Positions 7,465 to 15,100 are shown, numbered from the stretch's first letter. The stretch is 35,392 nt of DNA from Rhodospirillaceae bacterium (GCA_018702955.1 JABJEK010000067.1:1-35392); one strand, 5' to 3'. The notes: generated by a model from the letters alone, not told the origin. A program made the numbers and translations.

Positions 7465-7911
7465 ATGGTACGCCTATATCGTCTCCAACACATGCTGACC
7501 GCGATGCTCCTGGCCGCGGCGATGGTTTTAATTATGCCCAACGATTCCAATGCCCAAGACACAATCACCACCTCCAGCGGCCTGCGCTATGTCGAGCACG
7601 CAGAAGGCGCCGGCGAAGCGGCCAAGGCCGGCGACCAAGTGATCGTCCACTACACCGGCTGGCTCTATGTCGATGGTGAGAAGGGCAGTAAGTTCGACAG
7701 CTCAGTCGACCGCAATCAGCCCTTCGACTTCCCCCTCGGAGCCGGCCGCGTCATCGGCGGCTGGGACGAAGGCGTGGCGGGCATGCGCCCGGGCGGCAAG
7801 CGCACGCTGATCATTCCGCCCGCCCTCGGCTATGGCGCGCGCGGCGCCGGTGGGGTCATCCCGCCGAACGCCACATTGATGTTCGACGTCGAACTGATCG
7901 AGATTCGCTAG
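7465..7911 (+). CDS. Secreted FKBP-type peptidyl-prolyl isomerase
   Basis: A 148-residue protein with a signal peptide (hydrophobic stretch MLTAMLLAAAMVLIM, cleavage probably after SNAQ). One FKBP domain follows: VIVHYTGWLYVDGEKGSKFD, GAGRVIGGWDEGVAGM, GGKRTLIIPPALGYG and NATLMFDVELIEI. It should catalyse cis-trans isomerisation of X-Pro bonds in the periplasm. The frame is open to 7375, but ATG 7465 has AGAGG seven bases upstream and places the signal sequence at the N-terminus. It lies 35 bases before the formate dehydrogenase alpha start on the same strand; read-through from it could contribute to fdhA expression. Confidence 0.93.
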   Translation: MVRLYRLQHMLTAMLLAAAMVLIMPNDSNAQDTITTSSGLRYVEHAEGAGEAAKAGDQVIVHYTGWLYVDGEKGSKFDSSVDRNQPFDFPLGAGRVIGGWDEGVAGMRPGGKRTLIIPPALGYGARGAGGVIPPNATLMFDVELIEIR

Positions 7912-7934
7912 GGCGACCCGCCCAGCCCGCGTGA

Positions 7935-7940
7935 TATAAT
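7935..7940 (+). promoter_or_regulatory. Consensus -10 element placed for a leaderless fdhA transcript
   Basis: TATAAT, a perfect sigma70 -10 hexamer, lies six bases before the alpha subunit ATG, in very GC-rich DNA and with no Shine-Dalgarno in between. Transcription would start at or next to the A of ATG. No convincing -35 box is visible. Confidence 0.4.
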
Positions 7941-7946
7941 CGGGCT

Positions 7947-10718
7947 ATGAGCAACAGGATCAGCTTCACCCTCAATGGGCGCGAGGTCACAGCCGCGCCC
8001 GACGAGACCATCTGGCAGGTTGCGGCCCGCGAAGGTACCGAGATCCCGCATCTCTGTTACGCCCCCGAGCCGGGCTACCGGCCCGACGGCAATTGCCGTG
8101 CCTGCATGGTGCATATCGAGGGCGAGCGGGTGGTGGCGGCATCCTGCCTGCGCAAACCGACCGACGGCATGGTGGTGGACACCGAGGCCGAGCGTGCCAG
8201 CAAGGCCCGCGCGATGGTGATCGAGATGCTCGCCGCCGACCAGCCGGACCGGGCCACGGCTCATGACGGGGATTCCAAATTCTGGCAATGGGCCGACCGG
8301 GTGGATGTCCAATCCAGCCGGTTCCCGGCGCGTGAGACTACGCCCGAAGCCGATTCAAGCCACGCGGCGATGGCGGTCAATCTCGACGCCTGCATCCATT
8401 GCAATCTGTGTGTGCGGGCGTGCCGCGAGGTGCAATCCAACGACGTCATCGGCATGGCTGCACGAGGTGCGGAATCGAAGATCGTCTTCGATTTCGACGA
8501 CCCCATGGGCCAATCCAGCTGCGTGGCCTGCGGCGAATGCGTCCAGGCATGTCCGACGGGCGCGCTCCTGCCCTCCAGCATGGTCGATGACGCCGGTGTC
8601 GGGGTCGAGAAGGCCGACGAGACCGTGGACAGCGTCTGCCCGTTCTGCGGGGTCGGCTGCCAGATCACCTATCATCTGAAGGACGGCAAGATTCAGAAGG
8701 TCGACGGCCGCGACGGCCCGGCCAACGAGCAACGCCTGTGTGTGAAGGGCCGCTTCGGGCTCGACTATGTCCACCACCCTCACCGGCTGACCACGCCGCT
8801 GATCCGCAAGGACGGCGTCGGCAAACGCTGGGACGACCAGGTGGACCCGGCTGATCCCTCGACCCATTTCCGCGAGGCCAGCTGGGACGAGGCCCTTGAG
8901 ATGGCCGCAGCCGGCCTGAACCGCACGCGCGACACCCTTGGCGGCCAGGCCGTCGCCGGGTTCGGCTCGGCCAAGGGCTCAAATGAAGAGGCGTATCTTT
9001 TCCAGAAGCTGATCCGCGCCGGCTTCCATACCAACAATGTCGATCACTGCACCCGGTTGTGTCATGCCAGTTCGGTGGCGGCCCTGATGGAGACCATTGG
9101 CTCGGGTGCGGTGACCGCGCCGTTCACCGCCGCAACCGACACCGACTGCATCATCGTGATCGGCGCACGGCCCACTGAAAACCACCCGGTGGCGGCGACC
9201 TACATCAAGGACGCGGCCAAGCGCGGCGCGAAGCTGATTTTGATGGACCCGCGCGGCTACGCGCTGACCCGCCACGCCGATCATTTCCTGCAATTCAAAC
9301 CGGGGACGGACGTCGCGCTTCTGAATGCGATCATGCATACGATCGTGGCGGAAGACCTGACCGACGAACAATATATCGCCGGCTACACCGAAAACTATGA
9401 GGCGCTGCGCGCCTCCCTCACCGAGTTTACGCCCGAGGCCATGTCGCCAGTGTGCGGCATCAATGCCGAGACCATCAAAACCATCGCGCGCACCTATGCC
9501 ACCGCCGAGCGGGCCTTGATCTTCTGGGGGATGGGTATCTCCCAGCATGTCCACGGCACCGACAATGCGCGCTGCCTGATCTCGCTGGCGCTGATGACCG
9601 GCCATGTCGGCCGCCCGGGCACAGGGCTTCACCCGCTGCGCGGCCAGAATAACGTCCAGGGCGCATCGGACGCGGGCCTGATCCCCATGGTCTATCCCGA
9701 CTACCAGAGCGTGGCCGACCCGGAAACAAAGGCCAAATTCGAAAAGCTATGGGATGTCGACGACCTCAACCCCGAACCGGGGCTGACCGTGGTCGAGATC
9801 ATGGACGCGGCGCGCGCGGGCGACATCCGGGCGATGTATGTGATGGGCGAAAATCCGGCCATGTCGGACCCGGACCAGCACCACGCCCGCCAGGGCCTCG
9901 CCGCGCTGGATCATCTCGTGGTGCAGGAAATCTTCCTGACCGAGACGGCGTTTCATGCTGACGTCATCCTCCCGGCCTCGGCATGGCCCGAAAAATCCGG
10001 CACGGTCACTAACACCAACCGTCAGGTCCAGATGGGCCGCCCGGCGCTTGATGCCCCAGGTGCGGCCAAACAGGATTGGTGGATCATCCAGGAGATCGCG
10101 CGGCGCGCGGGGCTCGACTGGAATTACGACGGCCCCGCGGACGTTTATGCCGAACTGCGCGAGGCGATGCACTCGATCGACGGCATCAGCTGGGAGCGCC
10201 TGGAACGCGAGGACGCGGTGACCTATCCGTGTGACCACGAGGACGGCCCCGGCACGGAAATCATGTTCGCGAGCGGCTTCCCGACACCCACCGGCCGGGG
10301 AAAGTTCGTCCCGACCGAAGTCCTCCCGCCCGACGAACTGCCGGATACAGATTACCCGATGGTGCTCTCGACCGGGCGTATGCTCGAACATTGGCACACG
10401 GGCGCGATCACGCGTCGCGCGACGATCCTCGACCATCTCGAGCCCGAGGCGGTGGCCTCGCTCCACCCGCGCGAGATGAAGCGGCTCGATGTCTGGCCGG
10501 GGGACCCGATCCAGGTCTCGACCCGGCGTGGCACCATCGAGATCGCGGCGCGGTCCGACCGGGACGTGCCCGAGGGCATGGTCTTCATCCCCTTCTGCTT
10601 CGCCGAGGCGGCCGCCAACCTGCTGACAAACCCGCAGTTGGACCCGGTGGGCAAGATCCCCGAGTTCAAGTTCTGCGCCGCGAAGGTCGAAGCGGGCGCG
10701 AAAGACGCCGCGGAGTAA
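7947..10718 (+). CDS. fdh1A: Formate dehydrogenase alpha subunit (Mo/W-bis-MGD, NAD-linked type)
   Basis: A 923-residue catalytic subunit that oxidises formate to CO2 (reversibly in related enzymes). Domains in order: NuoG-like [2Fe-2S] ferredoxin with Cys37, 50, 53 and 67; two ferredoxin [4Fe-4S] motifs (Cys149/152/155/159 and Cys192/195/198/202); the Fe4S4 domain CPFCGVGC with Cys265; the molybdopterin oxidoreductase domain; and the MGD-binding C-terminal domain from about residue 800. The metal ligand is Cys372, in RLCHASS, with the conserved His373; it is not selenocysteine. The His-Cys3 cluster motif common in NuoG-type subunits is missing (TAHDGDSKFWQW in its place). Cytoplasmic, as no Tat signal is present. 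Partner subunit at 4440-6128; cofactor genes mobA, fdhD, moaA and tupBCA are nearby. Confidence 0.94.
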   Translation: MSNRISFTLNGREVTAAPDETIWQVAAREGTEIPHLCYAPEPGYRPDGNCRACMVHIEGERVVAASCLRKPTDGMVVDTEAERASKARAMVIEMLAADQPDRATAHDGDSKFWQWADRVDVQSSRFPARETTPEADSSHAAMAVNLDACIHCNLCVRACREVQSNDVIGMAARGAESKIVFDFDDPMGQSSCVACGECVQACPTGALLPSSMVDDAGVGVEKADETVDSVCPFCGVGCQITYHLKDGKIQKVDGRDGPANEQRLCVKGRFGLDYVHHPHRLTTPLIRKDGVGKRWDDQVDPADPSTHFREASWDEALEMAAAGLNRTRDTLGGQAVAGFGSAKGSNEEAYLFQKLIRAGFHTNNVDHCTRLCHASSVAALMETIGSGAVTAPFTAATDTDCIIVIGARPTENHPVAATYIKDAAKRGAKLILMDPRGYALTRHADHFLQFKPGTDVALLNAIMHTIVAEDLTDEQYIAGYTENYEALRASLTEFTPEAMSPVCGINAETIKTIARTYATAERALIFWGMGISQHVHGTDNARCLISLALMTGHVGRPGTGLHPLRGQNNVQGASDAGLIPMVYPDYQSVADPETKAKFEKLWDVDDLNPEPGLTVVEIMDAARAGDIRAMYVMGENPAMSDPDQHHARQGLAALDHLVVQEIFLTETAFHADVILPASAWPEKSGTVTNTNRQVQMGRPALDAPGAAKQDWWIIQEIARRAGLDWNYDGPADVYAELREAMHSIDGISWERLEREDAVTYPCDHEDGPGTEIMFASGFPTPTGRGKFVPTEVLPPDELPDTDYPMVLSTGRMLEHWHTGAITRRATILDHLEPEAVASLHPREMKRLDVWPGDPIQVSTRRGTIEIAARSDRDVPEGMVFIPFCFAEAAANLLTNPQLDPVGKIPEFKFCAAKVEAGAKDAAE

Positions 10719-10732
10719 TTTGGCCCCGTCGC

Positions 10733-10804
10733 CGGGCGGGTTTGAAACCCGCCCCTACAGAATGAGCACCGCCGGACGTAGGGGCGGGTCTGCGACCCGC
10801 CCGC
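10733..10804. repeat. Palindromic repeat pair, family A
   Basis: Two REP-like units face each other. The core is GGCGGGT, 3-5 variable bases, then ACCCGCC, with a CTAC/GTAG tail on the inner side of each unit (10733-10759 and 10777-10804). The same pair recurs at 11538-11606, after the cupin gene. It lies just after the fdhA stop and may stabilise the mRNA end or act as a terminator. Confidence 0.8.
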
Positions 10805-10866
10805 ATCGATTGACAGCCCCACCCTCCCCGCCGGACACTCTGTACAAATCAACCGGAGGAACCCTC

Positions 10867-11421
10867 ATGGACACGCCGAAAGTCTCCGCCGCCGACATGG
10901 AAAAAAACCATGTCGTCCGCTATGCCGATTGCAACGGCTCGGACCTCGCCTATCTCGATCAGCGCCTGCCCGGCCATGAACGCGAGATCGTCAACGTCAT
11001 CGGCATGAACGTGACGGAAAATCGCGACGACCCCGATCTGGTCCCGAAGCTGGGCAACGCGGTCGGCTTCTCGCTCGTCTACAACAAGCGCACCCCCGGC
11101 AGCGGCTCCGGCCCTGCTTTCCATGTCCACCAGACCGAAGAAGTCTTCGTGCCCATGAAGGGTACCTGGGAAGTGGTCTGGCTGGAGGGCGACGAGGAAC
11201 GCGCCATCGCGCTGGAACCTCTCGACGTGGTCAGCGTGCCGACGGGCGTGTACCGCGGCTTCCGCTGCATCACCGACGAGGACGACGCCCTGATGCTGGC
11301 GATCGTCGGCGGGCCCGACGCCGGTAACGTCGCCTGGCATCCAAGCGTGATCGACCGCGCCCGGGAGACCGGCCTCGAAGTGGACGACGACGGGAACCTC
11401 ATCGAGGTCGCGGCGGAGTAG
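10867..11421 (+). CDS. Cupin-domain protein
   Basis: A 184-residue single-cupin protein. Cupin motif 1 is GPAFHVHQTEEVFVPMKGTW, supplying His, His and Glu metal ligands. Motif 2 is LDVVSVPTGVYRGFRC, where the usual second-motif His is replaced, so the metal site would have three ligands. The family includes dioxygenases, isomerases and binding proteins; no substrate can be inferred. ATG 10867 has a strong GGAGGA. It is paralogous to the truncated gene at the left edge. Family A repeat pairs flank it on both sides, with a family B pair directly after its stop. It is not obviously part of formate metabolism despite its position. Confidence 0.85.
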   Translation: MDTPKVSAADMEKNHVVRYADCNGSDLAYLDQRLPGHEREIVNVIGMNVTENRDDPDLVPKLGNAVGFSLVYNKRTPGSGSGPAFHVHQTEEVFVPMKGTWEVVWLEGDEERAIALEPLDVVSVPTGVYRGFRCITDEDDALMLAIVGGPDAGNVAWHPSVIDRARETGLEVDDDGNLIEVAAE

Positions 11422-11430
11422 TTTCTCCCC

Positions 11431-11517
11431 TCGTCATGCGCGGACTTGATCCGCGCATCTCGTCTCGCTGTTCAACGCAACAAACTGAGATGCCCGGATC
11501 AAGTCCGGGCATGACGG
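11431..11517. repeat. Palindromic repeat pair, family B
   Basis: Two inverted units: GTCATG, a CGCGGACTTGATCCGCG hairpin and CATCTC at 11431-11460, then GAGATG, CCCGGATCAAGTCCGGG and CATGAC at 11487-11517. The outer and inner arms also pair with each other, so the whole could fold as a cruciform. The same family recurs at 13481-13568. This GGACTTGATCC-core element is a common alphaproteobacterial intergenic repeat. Confidence 0.85.
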
Positions 11518-11537
11518 TATTTATTGCAGCAAGGGTG

Positions 11538-11606
11538 CCCGGCGGGTCGCAGACCCGCCCCTAAGGCCGGGGGATGTGTGTAGGGGCGGGTTTCAAACCC
11601 GCCCGC
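11538..11606. repeat. Palindromic repeat pair, family A (second copy)
   Basis: Units at 11538-11564 and 11579-11606 carry the same GGCGGGT/ACCCGCC hairpin with inner CTAA/GTAG tails and face each other as at 10733-10804. Loop bases differ (CGCAG and TTCAA), which suggests several sequence variants of one mobile palindrome. Confidence 0.8.
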
Positions 11607-11650
11607 GTCACATACGGGCATCACGGTATTGGTGTCTGTGCTGGACCGGC

Positions 11651-11688
11651 ACAAAAAGAAAAGGTCCGGCGCGTATCCGCACCGGACC
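11651..11688 (-). terminator. Intrinsic terminator, minus strand
   Basis: On the minus strand, GGTCCGG (11688-11682) pairs with CCGGACC (11669-11663), with three further G-C pairs after one mismatch and a four-base loop. It is followed by TTTTCTTTTTGT. There is no T-run on the plus-strand side, so it ends minus-strand transcription. Confidence 0.85.
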
Positions 11689-11879
11689 CCTCAGATCTAA
11701 GCAAGAGCATTTTCCACGGGTAGGTCTTTTTTTGTTCCCATTCCCGCTGGTTGAGTGCCAGGCACTCGTCCGTCGTTGCTCTCCTCTCCTCCCCTCCCTC
11801 GGGCCGTCTTGCGCACCGCTGGAATTTGCTTCCGGCTGGTGTGCGACACCTCGCCTTTGCCGGGGTGCTTAATTCTGCG
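11651..11879 (-). ncRNA. Candidate small RNA gene
   Basis: A transcript of about 229 bases on the minus strand is bounded by a promoter-like pair (11886-11914) and a clear intrinsic terminator (11651-11688). It has no convincing ORF. Near the 5' end a nested hairpin can form: CCGGC pairs with GCCGG around GGTGT-CGC-ACACC. A long purine tract rich in GAGG follows (near 11780-11800), then a GAGTG/CACTC hairpin (11753-11767), an A7 run, and the terminator. No match to 6S RNA, SRP RNA, RNase P or tmRNA was recognised. A very short ORF (MGTKKDLPVENALA) lies inside. Alternative: it is only the 3' UTR of mobA. The start is estimated from the -10 box. Confidence 0.5.
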
Positions 11880-11885
11880 GTCGCG

Positions 11886-11914
11886 ATTTAAGTGAGTCCG
11901 GAGACAAGAGTCAA
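11886..11914 (-). promoter_or_regulatory. Sigma70-like promoter for the candidate small RNA
   Basis: On the minus strand, TTGACT (-35, 5 of 6 consensus) is followed by exactly 17 bases and TTAAAT (-10, 4 of 6). It begins 22 bases after the mobA stop, so transcription could be independent of mobA. Confidence 0.5.
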
Positions 11915-11935
11915 TTCACGTCTCATCCCTTCGGA

Positions 11936-12550
11936 CTATTTCTTGTTTGTGAATATTTCCTCCGCCGCCGCGACTTCCTCGGGGCGGTTGATATTGAAGA
12001 ACGGGTCCACCACCAAAACGGGAAACGACACCACAGCCAGCTTGTGCCGCGCGGTCCAGAGATCGACCTTGCGGATGTCCTCGTCGACCAGCGCGCGGCG
12101 CAAATCCTCACGCAACCGAACCGGCCACAGGCCAAAGACCGGATGCGTGCGCCCCCCGGTTTCCGCGCATGCGAGGTCTGTTTTCTCGTTTTCTGTCGCC
12201 GCGATGAAGCGCGCGACCAGATCATCAGGGAAGAACGGCGCGTCGGTCGCGACGGTCACCACCCGGTCGCATTCGGGAGCATTCTCCGCTGCCCAGTCCA
12301 GCCCCGCGAGCACACCCGCCAGCGGCCCCGCAAATCCTTCCACAGTGTCGGCAACGACTGGCAATCCGAAGGCGTCAAAACGAGACAGATCACCGTTCGC
12401 GTTGAGCACGATTCGCGAAACCTGGGGTTCCAGCCGCTCGATCGCATGCGCCAGCAGCGGCCGACCGGCCACCTCGTGCAGCGCCTTGTCGCCGCCGCCA
12501 AGCCGCCGCGCCTGACCGCCTGCGAGAATGACGCCGAGGACACCGTTCAA
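11936..12550 (-). CDS. mobA: Molybdenum cofactor guanylyltransferase MobA
   Basis: A 204-residue nucleotidyltransferase that adds GMP from GTP to molybdopterin (or tungstopterin) to give the MGD cofactor used by DMSO-reductase-family enzymes such as the formate dehydrogenase here. The N-terminal GTP-binding signature is ILAGGQARRLGGGDKAL (8-24); the central block VATDAPFFPDDLV and the late FNINRPEEV are typical. Length is normal. It starts 11 bases after the fdhD stop, on the same strand, so fdhD and mobA form an operon. The region after its stop holds a promoter, the candidate small RNA and the terminator. Confidence 0.94.
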   Translation of the reverse strand: MNGVLGVILAGGQARRLGGGDKALHEVAGRPLLAHAIERLEPQVSRIVLNANGDLSRFDAFGLPVVADTVEGFAGPLAGVLAGLDWAAENAPECDRVVTVATDAPFFPDDLVARFIAATENEKTDLACAETGGRTHPVFGLWPVRLREDLRRALVDEDIRKVDLWTARHKLAVVSFPVLVVDPFFNINRPEEVAAAEEIFTNKK

Positions 12551-12561
12551 TGGGATGTTGG

Positions 12562-13437
12562 TCAGGAAGTATCTCCCTTCAGACCATTTCGAGCCACGCC
12601 TGACAACAATTCATCCCCCGCATCCGCATCAAATGTAATCCGCGCCTCCCCCGCGAGCGCCATGAATCGCTTGCCCCGGGCCCTACCAATCAACGTCAGG
12701 TTCGCCTCGCGGGCCAGATCCACGCCCCAGGCGGTGAAGCCCGAGCGGGAGACCAGGATGGGGATGCCCATATGCACGGTCTTGATGACCATCTCCGAGG
12801 TCAGCCGGCCAGTCGTGTAGAAAATCTTGTCATCCGCCGCGATACCCTTGAGGCGCATGTAGCCGGCGATCTTGTCGACCGCGTTATGGCGCCCGACGTC
12901 CTCCATATAAATCAGCGGCTGGTCCCGCTCACACAGCACGCAGCCATGGATGGCGCCCGCGGCGAGATACAGGCTGGGCATGGTGTTGATGGCCTTGGTC
13001 AGGGTGTAGAGCCAGGACGTGCGCAGTTCCGCGTCGGGCTTCAGAACCACGCCTTCGAGGGATTCCATGAGATCCCCGAACACCGTGCCCTGGGCGCAGC
13101 CGCTGGTGAGCGTCTTCTTCTTGAGCCGCGCCTCATAGTCGGTCTCCCGGTCCGTGCGGACCACGACCACACCCAGATCATCGTCATGGTCGATGCCGGT
13201 GATCGTATCGTCGGGCAGCAGCATGTTCTGGTTGGCCAGATAGCCGACGGCCAGATAGTCCGGGTAGTCGCCGATCGTCATCATGGTGACGATCTCCTGC
13301 CCGTTCAGGAAAAGCGTCAGGGGCCGCTCGACCACAACCCGCGCGTCGACGGGATTGCCGTCCTGGTCGATCCCGCGCACCGGTTCGGTCAGGCGCGGGT
13401 CGTCCGGGTTTGGTATGACGGTGTGATCAGACGGCAT
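12562..13437 (-). CDS. fdhD: Formate dehydrogenase accessory sulfurtransferase FdhD
   Basis: A 291-residue FdhD protein, which moves sulfur from a cysteine desulfurase to the bis-MGD cofactor before insertion into formate dehydrogenase. Family blocks seen: GDYPDYLAVGYLANQ, EDVGRHNAVDKIAGY, TTGRLTSEMVIK and SRSGFTAWGVDLA. The active loop reads TSGCAQGTVF with a single Cys (Cys114), instead of the CxxC pair of the E. coli protein; single-Cys forms occur in this family. Transcribed with mobA. The gap between its start and tupB (13438-13670) carries a family B repeat pair and an AT-rich leader for tupB. Confidence 0.94.
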   Translation of the reverse strand: MPSDHTVIPNPDDPRLTEPVRGIDQDGNPVDARVVVERPLTLFLNGQEIVTMMTIGDYPDYLAVGYLANQNMLLPDDTITGIDHDDDLGVVVVRTDRETDYEARLKKKTLTSGCAQGTVFGDLMESLEGVVLKPDAELRTSWLYTLTKAINTMPSLYLAAGAIHGCVLCERDQPLIYMEDVGRHNAVDKIAGYMRLKGIAADDKIFYTTGRLTSEMVIKTVHMGIPILVSRSGFTAWGVDLAREANLTLIGRARGKRFMALAGEARITFDADAGDELLSGVARNGLKGDTS

Positions 13438-13480
13438 GATCCGAAACTAGAGCAAGCCGTGTTGGTGACAAAGAAATTCA

Positions 13481-13568
13481 GTCATGCCCGCACTTGTTGC
13501 GGGCATCCACGTCGTCGGGTCACCCGGGTTCACCACGTGGATGGCCGGATCAAGTCCGGCCATGACGA
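13481..13568. repeat. Palindromic repeat pair, family B (second copy)
   Basis: GTCATG, CCCGCACTTGTTGCGGGC and ATCCACGT at 13481-13511 face ACGTGGAT, GGCCGGATCAAGTCCGGCC and ATGAC at 13535-13568. Inner arms ATCCACGT/ACGTGGAT pair, extending the cruciform. The first unit has an altered core (CACTTGTTG). It lies between divergent fdhD and tupB. Confidence 0.83.
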
Positions 13569-13599
13569 CAAGAGGAGAGGACCGGTGAGACTGTGCCGC

Positions 13600-13670
13600 A
13601 CTGAATAAACTTCAAATTCTGATGTTTCCCGCTTTTGGTATTTTGCACATGAATATACATACTTAGGGAC
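13600..13670 (+). promoter_or_regulatory. AT-rich leader, probable tupB promoter region
   Basis: A locally AT-rich stretch before tupB with a -10-like TATACA at 13654-13659 but no clear -35. ACATAC here also occurs twice before moaA. No molybdate/tungstate regulator site was recognised. The tupB Shine-Dalgarno (AGGG) is close to the ATG and weak. Confidence 0.3.
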
Positions 13671-14381
13671 ATGGACAGCTTCGTCTCAGCCTTCGCGGAA
13701 GCCGGCGCCCTGCTGGTCAGCTTCGACCCCGACTTCCTGTCGATTGTCGGGCTGTCGCTGCGGGTCAGCCTGACCGCCGTGGCACTGGCCTGCCTGATCG
13801 GCTTTCCCCTGGGTGCCCTCGTAGCCCTGACGCGCTTTCCGGGCCGGGGTGTGGCCATCCTGTTGCTCAACACCTTCATGGGCCTGCCGCCGGTCGTCGT
13901 CGGCCTGATCGTGTTCCTTGTGTTGTCCCGCGCTGGGCCGCTCGGCGTGCTGGGGCTGCTGTTCACCCCGACCGCGATGATCATCGCCCAGACGATCCTG
14001 GTCACGCCCATCGTGGCCGCACTGACCCGGCAGATCGTCGCGGATCTCTGGGTCGAGTATGGCGAGCATCTCAGGTCGCTGGATGCTGGACCCGTCACGA
14101 CGCTGGCGACGCTGATCACCGACGCACGCTATTCCCTGGCCACGGTCGTGCTGGCCGGGTTCGGACGGGCGATCGCGGAGGTGGGTGCTGTGATGATCGT
14201 CGGCGGCAATATCGACCACGTGACCCGGGTGATGACCAGCGCGATCGCGCTGGAGACCAGCAAGGGCAATCTCTCGACCGCGCTCGGCCTCGGGATCGTG
14301 CTCCTGTTCCTCGCGCTAACGGTCAACGCCGCCGTACAGATCATCAACACATCGGCCGGCAAACGGGCAGCACTCGCATGA
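13671..14381 (+). CDS. tupB: Tungstate ABC transporter permease TupB
   Basis: A 236-residue inner-membrane permease with about five hydrophobic segments (for example LSLRVSLTAVALACLIGFPL and TALGLGIVLLFLALTVNAAV). The coupling loop is GRAIAEVGAVMIVGGNI, which contacts the ATPase. The sequence IVGGNIDHVTRVMTSAIALE is typical of the TupB/WtpB branch of molybdate/tungstate permeases. Its stop overlaps the tupC start by four bases (ATGA), followed by tupA, giving operon order tupBCA. Tungstate specificity rests on the whole operon, mostly TupA. Confidence 0.87.
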   Translation: MDSFVSAFAEAGALLVSFDPDFLSIVGLSLRVSLTAVALACLIGFPLGALVALTRFPGRGVAILLLNTFMGLPPVVVGLIVFLVLSRAGPLGVLGLLFTPTAMIIAQTILVTPIVAALTRQIVADLWVEYGEHLRSLDAGPVTTLATLITDARYSLATVVLAGFGRAIAEVGAVMIVGGNIDHVTRVMTSAIALETSKGNLSTALGLGIVLLFLALTVNAAVQIINTSAGKRAALA

Positions 14382-15100
14382 GCGGGCCCGCTTCGATCCT
14401 CCCACTCCGCGCGCATCGCCTCGCCTTCGAGGCCGGCGGCACGCGGCTGCTGGACGATGTGAGCTTCATCCTGCCCGCCGGGCGGCGCACGGTCCTGCTC
14501 GGCCCGAACGGCGCGGGCAAGAGCCTCCTGCTCCGCTTGTGCCACGGGCTCCTCAAACCCTCCTCGGGCGAAGTCCGCTGGGCCATCGAGGGACGGCGAT
14601 CCGCGCGCCGGCAAGCCATGGTCTTCCAGCAACCGGTGATGCTGCGGCGCTCGGCGGTGGGCAACATCACCCACGCACTTGCCGCACATGACGTGCCGCG
14701 CGCCGACCGGCTGACCCGCGCGAACGCCGCACTTGCACTGGCGGGGCTTTCCCATGTCGCACGGCGGCCCGCCCGGGTGCTGTCCGGCGGCGAGCAGCAG
14801 CGCCTCGCGCTCGCCCGCGCCTGGGCGACCGAGCCGGAGATATTGTTCCTCGACGAGCCGACGGCGAGCCTCGATCCCGCCGCGACGCGCGCCGTCGAGA
14901 CCCTGATCGAGGGGTTCCACGCCGCCGACACCAAGATCGTCATGGCCACCCACGATCTGGGGCAGGCCCGGCGGATCGCCGACGACATCCTGTTCCTGCA
15001 CAAGGGTCGTCTACTCGAGGCAACCGACGCGGCGGCGTTTTTCGAGAAACCCCAGACCAAAGAAGGCCGCGCATTCATCGCGGGCGAGTTGCTGTGGTAG
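14378..15100 (+). CDS. tupC: Tungstate ABC transporter ATP-binding protein TupC
   Basis: A 240-residue ABC ATPase that drives import. Walker A is GPNGAGKS (42-49), the Q-loop is VFQQPVM, the signature LSGGEQQR (135-142), Walker B ILFLDEP (155-161), the D-loop SLDPAAT and the switch His is in MATHDLGQ. No C-terminal MOP/TOBE-type regulatory domain is present, unlike ModC, which favours the Tup type. The start overlaps the tupB stop by four bases and the tupA start overlaps its end by seven, so translation is probably coupled. Confidence 0.9.
   Translation: MSGPASILPLRAHRLAFEAGGTRLLDDVSFILPAGRRTVLLGPNGAGKSLLLRLCHGLLKPSSGEVRWAIEGRRSARRQAMVFQQPVMLRRSAVGNITHALAAHDVPRADRLTRANAALALAGLSHVARRPARVLSGGEQQRLALARAWATEPEILFLDEPTASLDPAATRAVETLIEGFHAADTKIVMATHDLGQARRIADDILFLHKGRLLEATDAAAFFEKPQTKEGRAFIAGELLW

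Noticed and set aside
9060..9062. Possible selenocysteine at the metal ligand of formate dehydrogenase.
   Set aside because: The codon is TGT (Cys372), not TGA, so a selenocysteine-independent enzyme is encoded.
11723..11737. GGTC-N7-GTTC resembles the alphaproteobacterial LexA box (GTTC-N7-GTTC).
   Set aside because: One mismatch in a conserved position, the spacer is a simple T run, and no gene is placed downstream to be controlled.
11576..11872. A 98-codon plus-strand ORF in the gap before mobA.
   Set aside because: It begins inside a palindromic repeat, has no ribosome site and is antisense to the candidate small RNA and its terminator.
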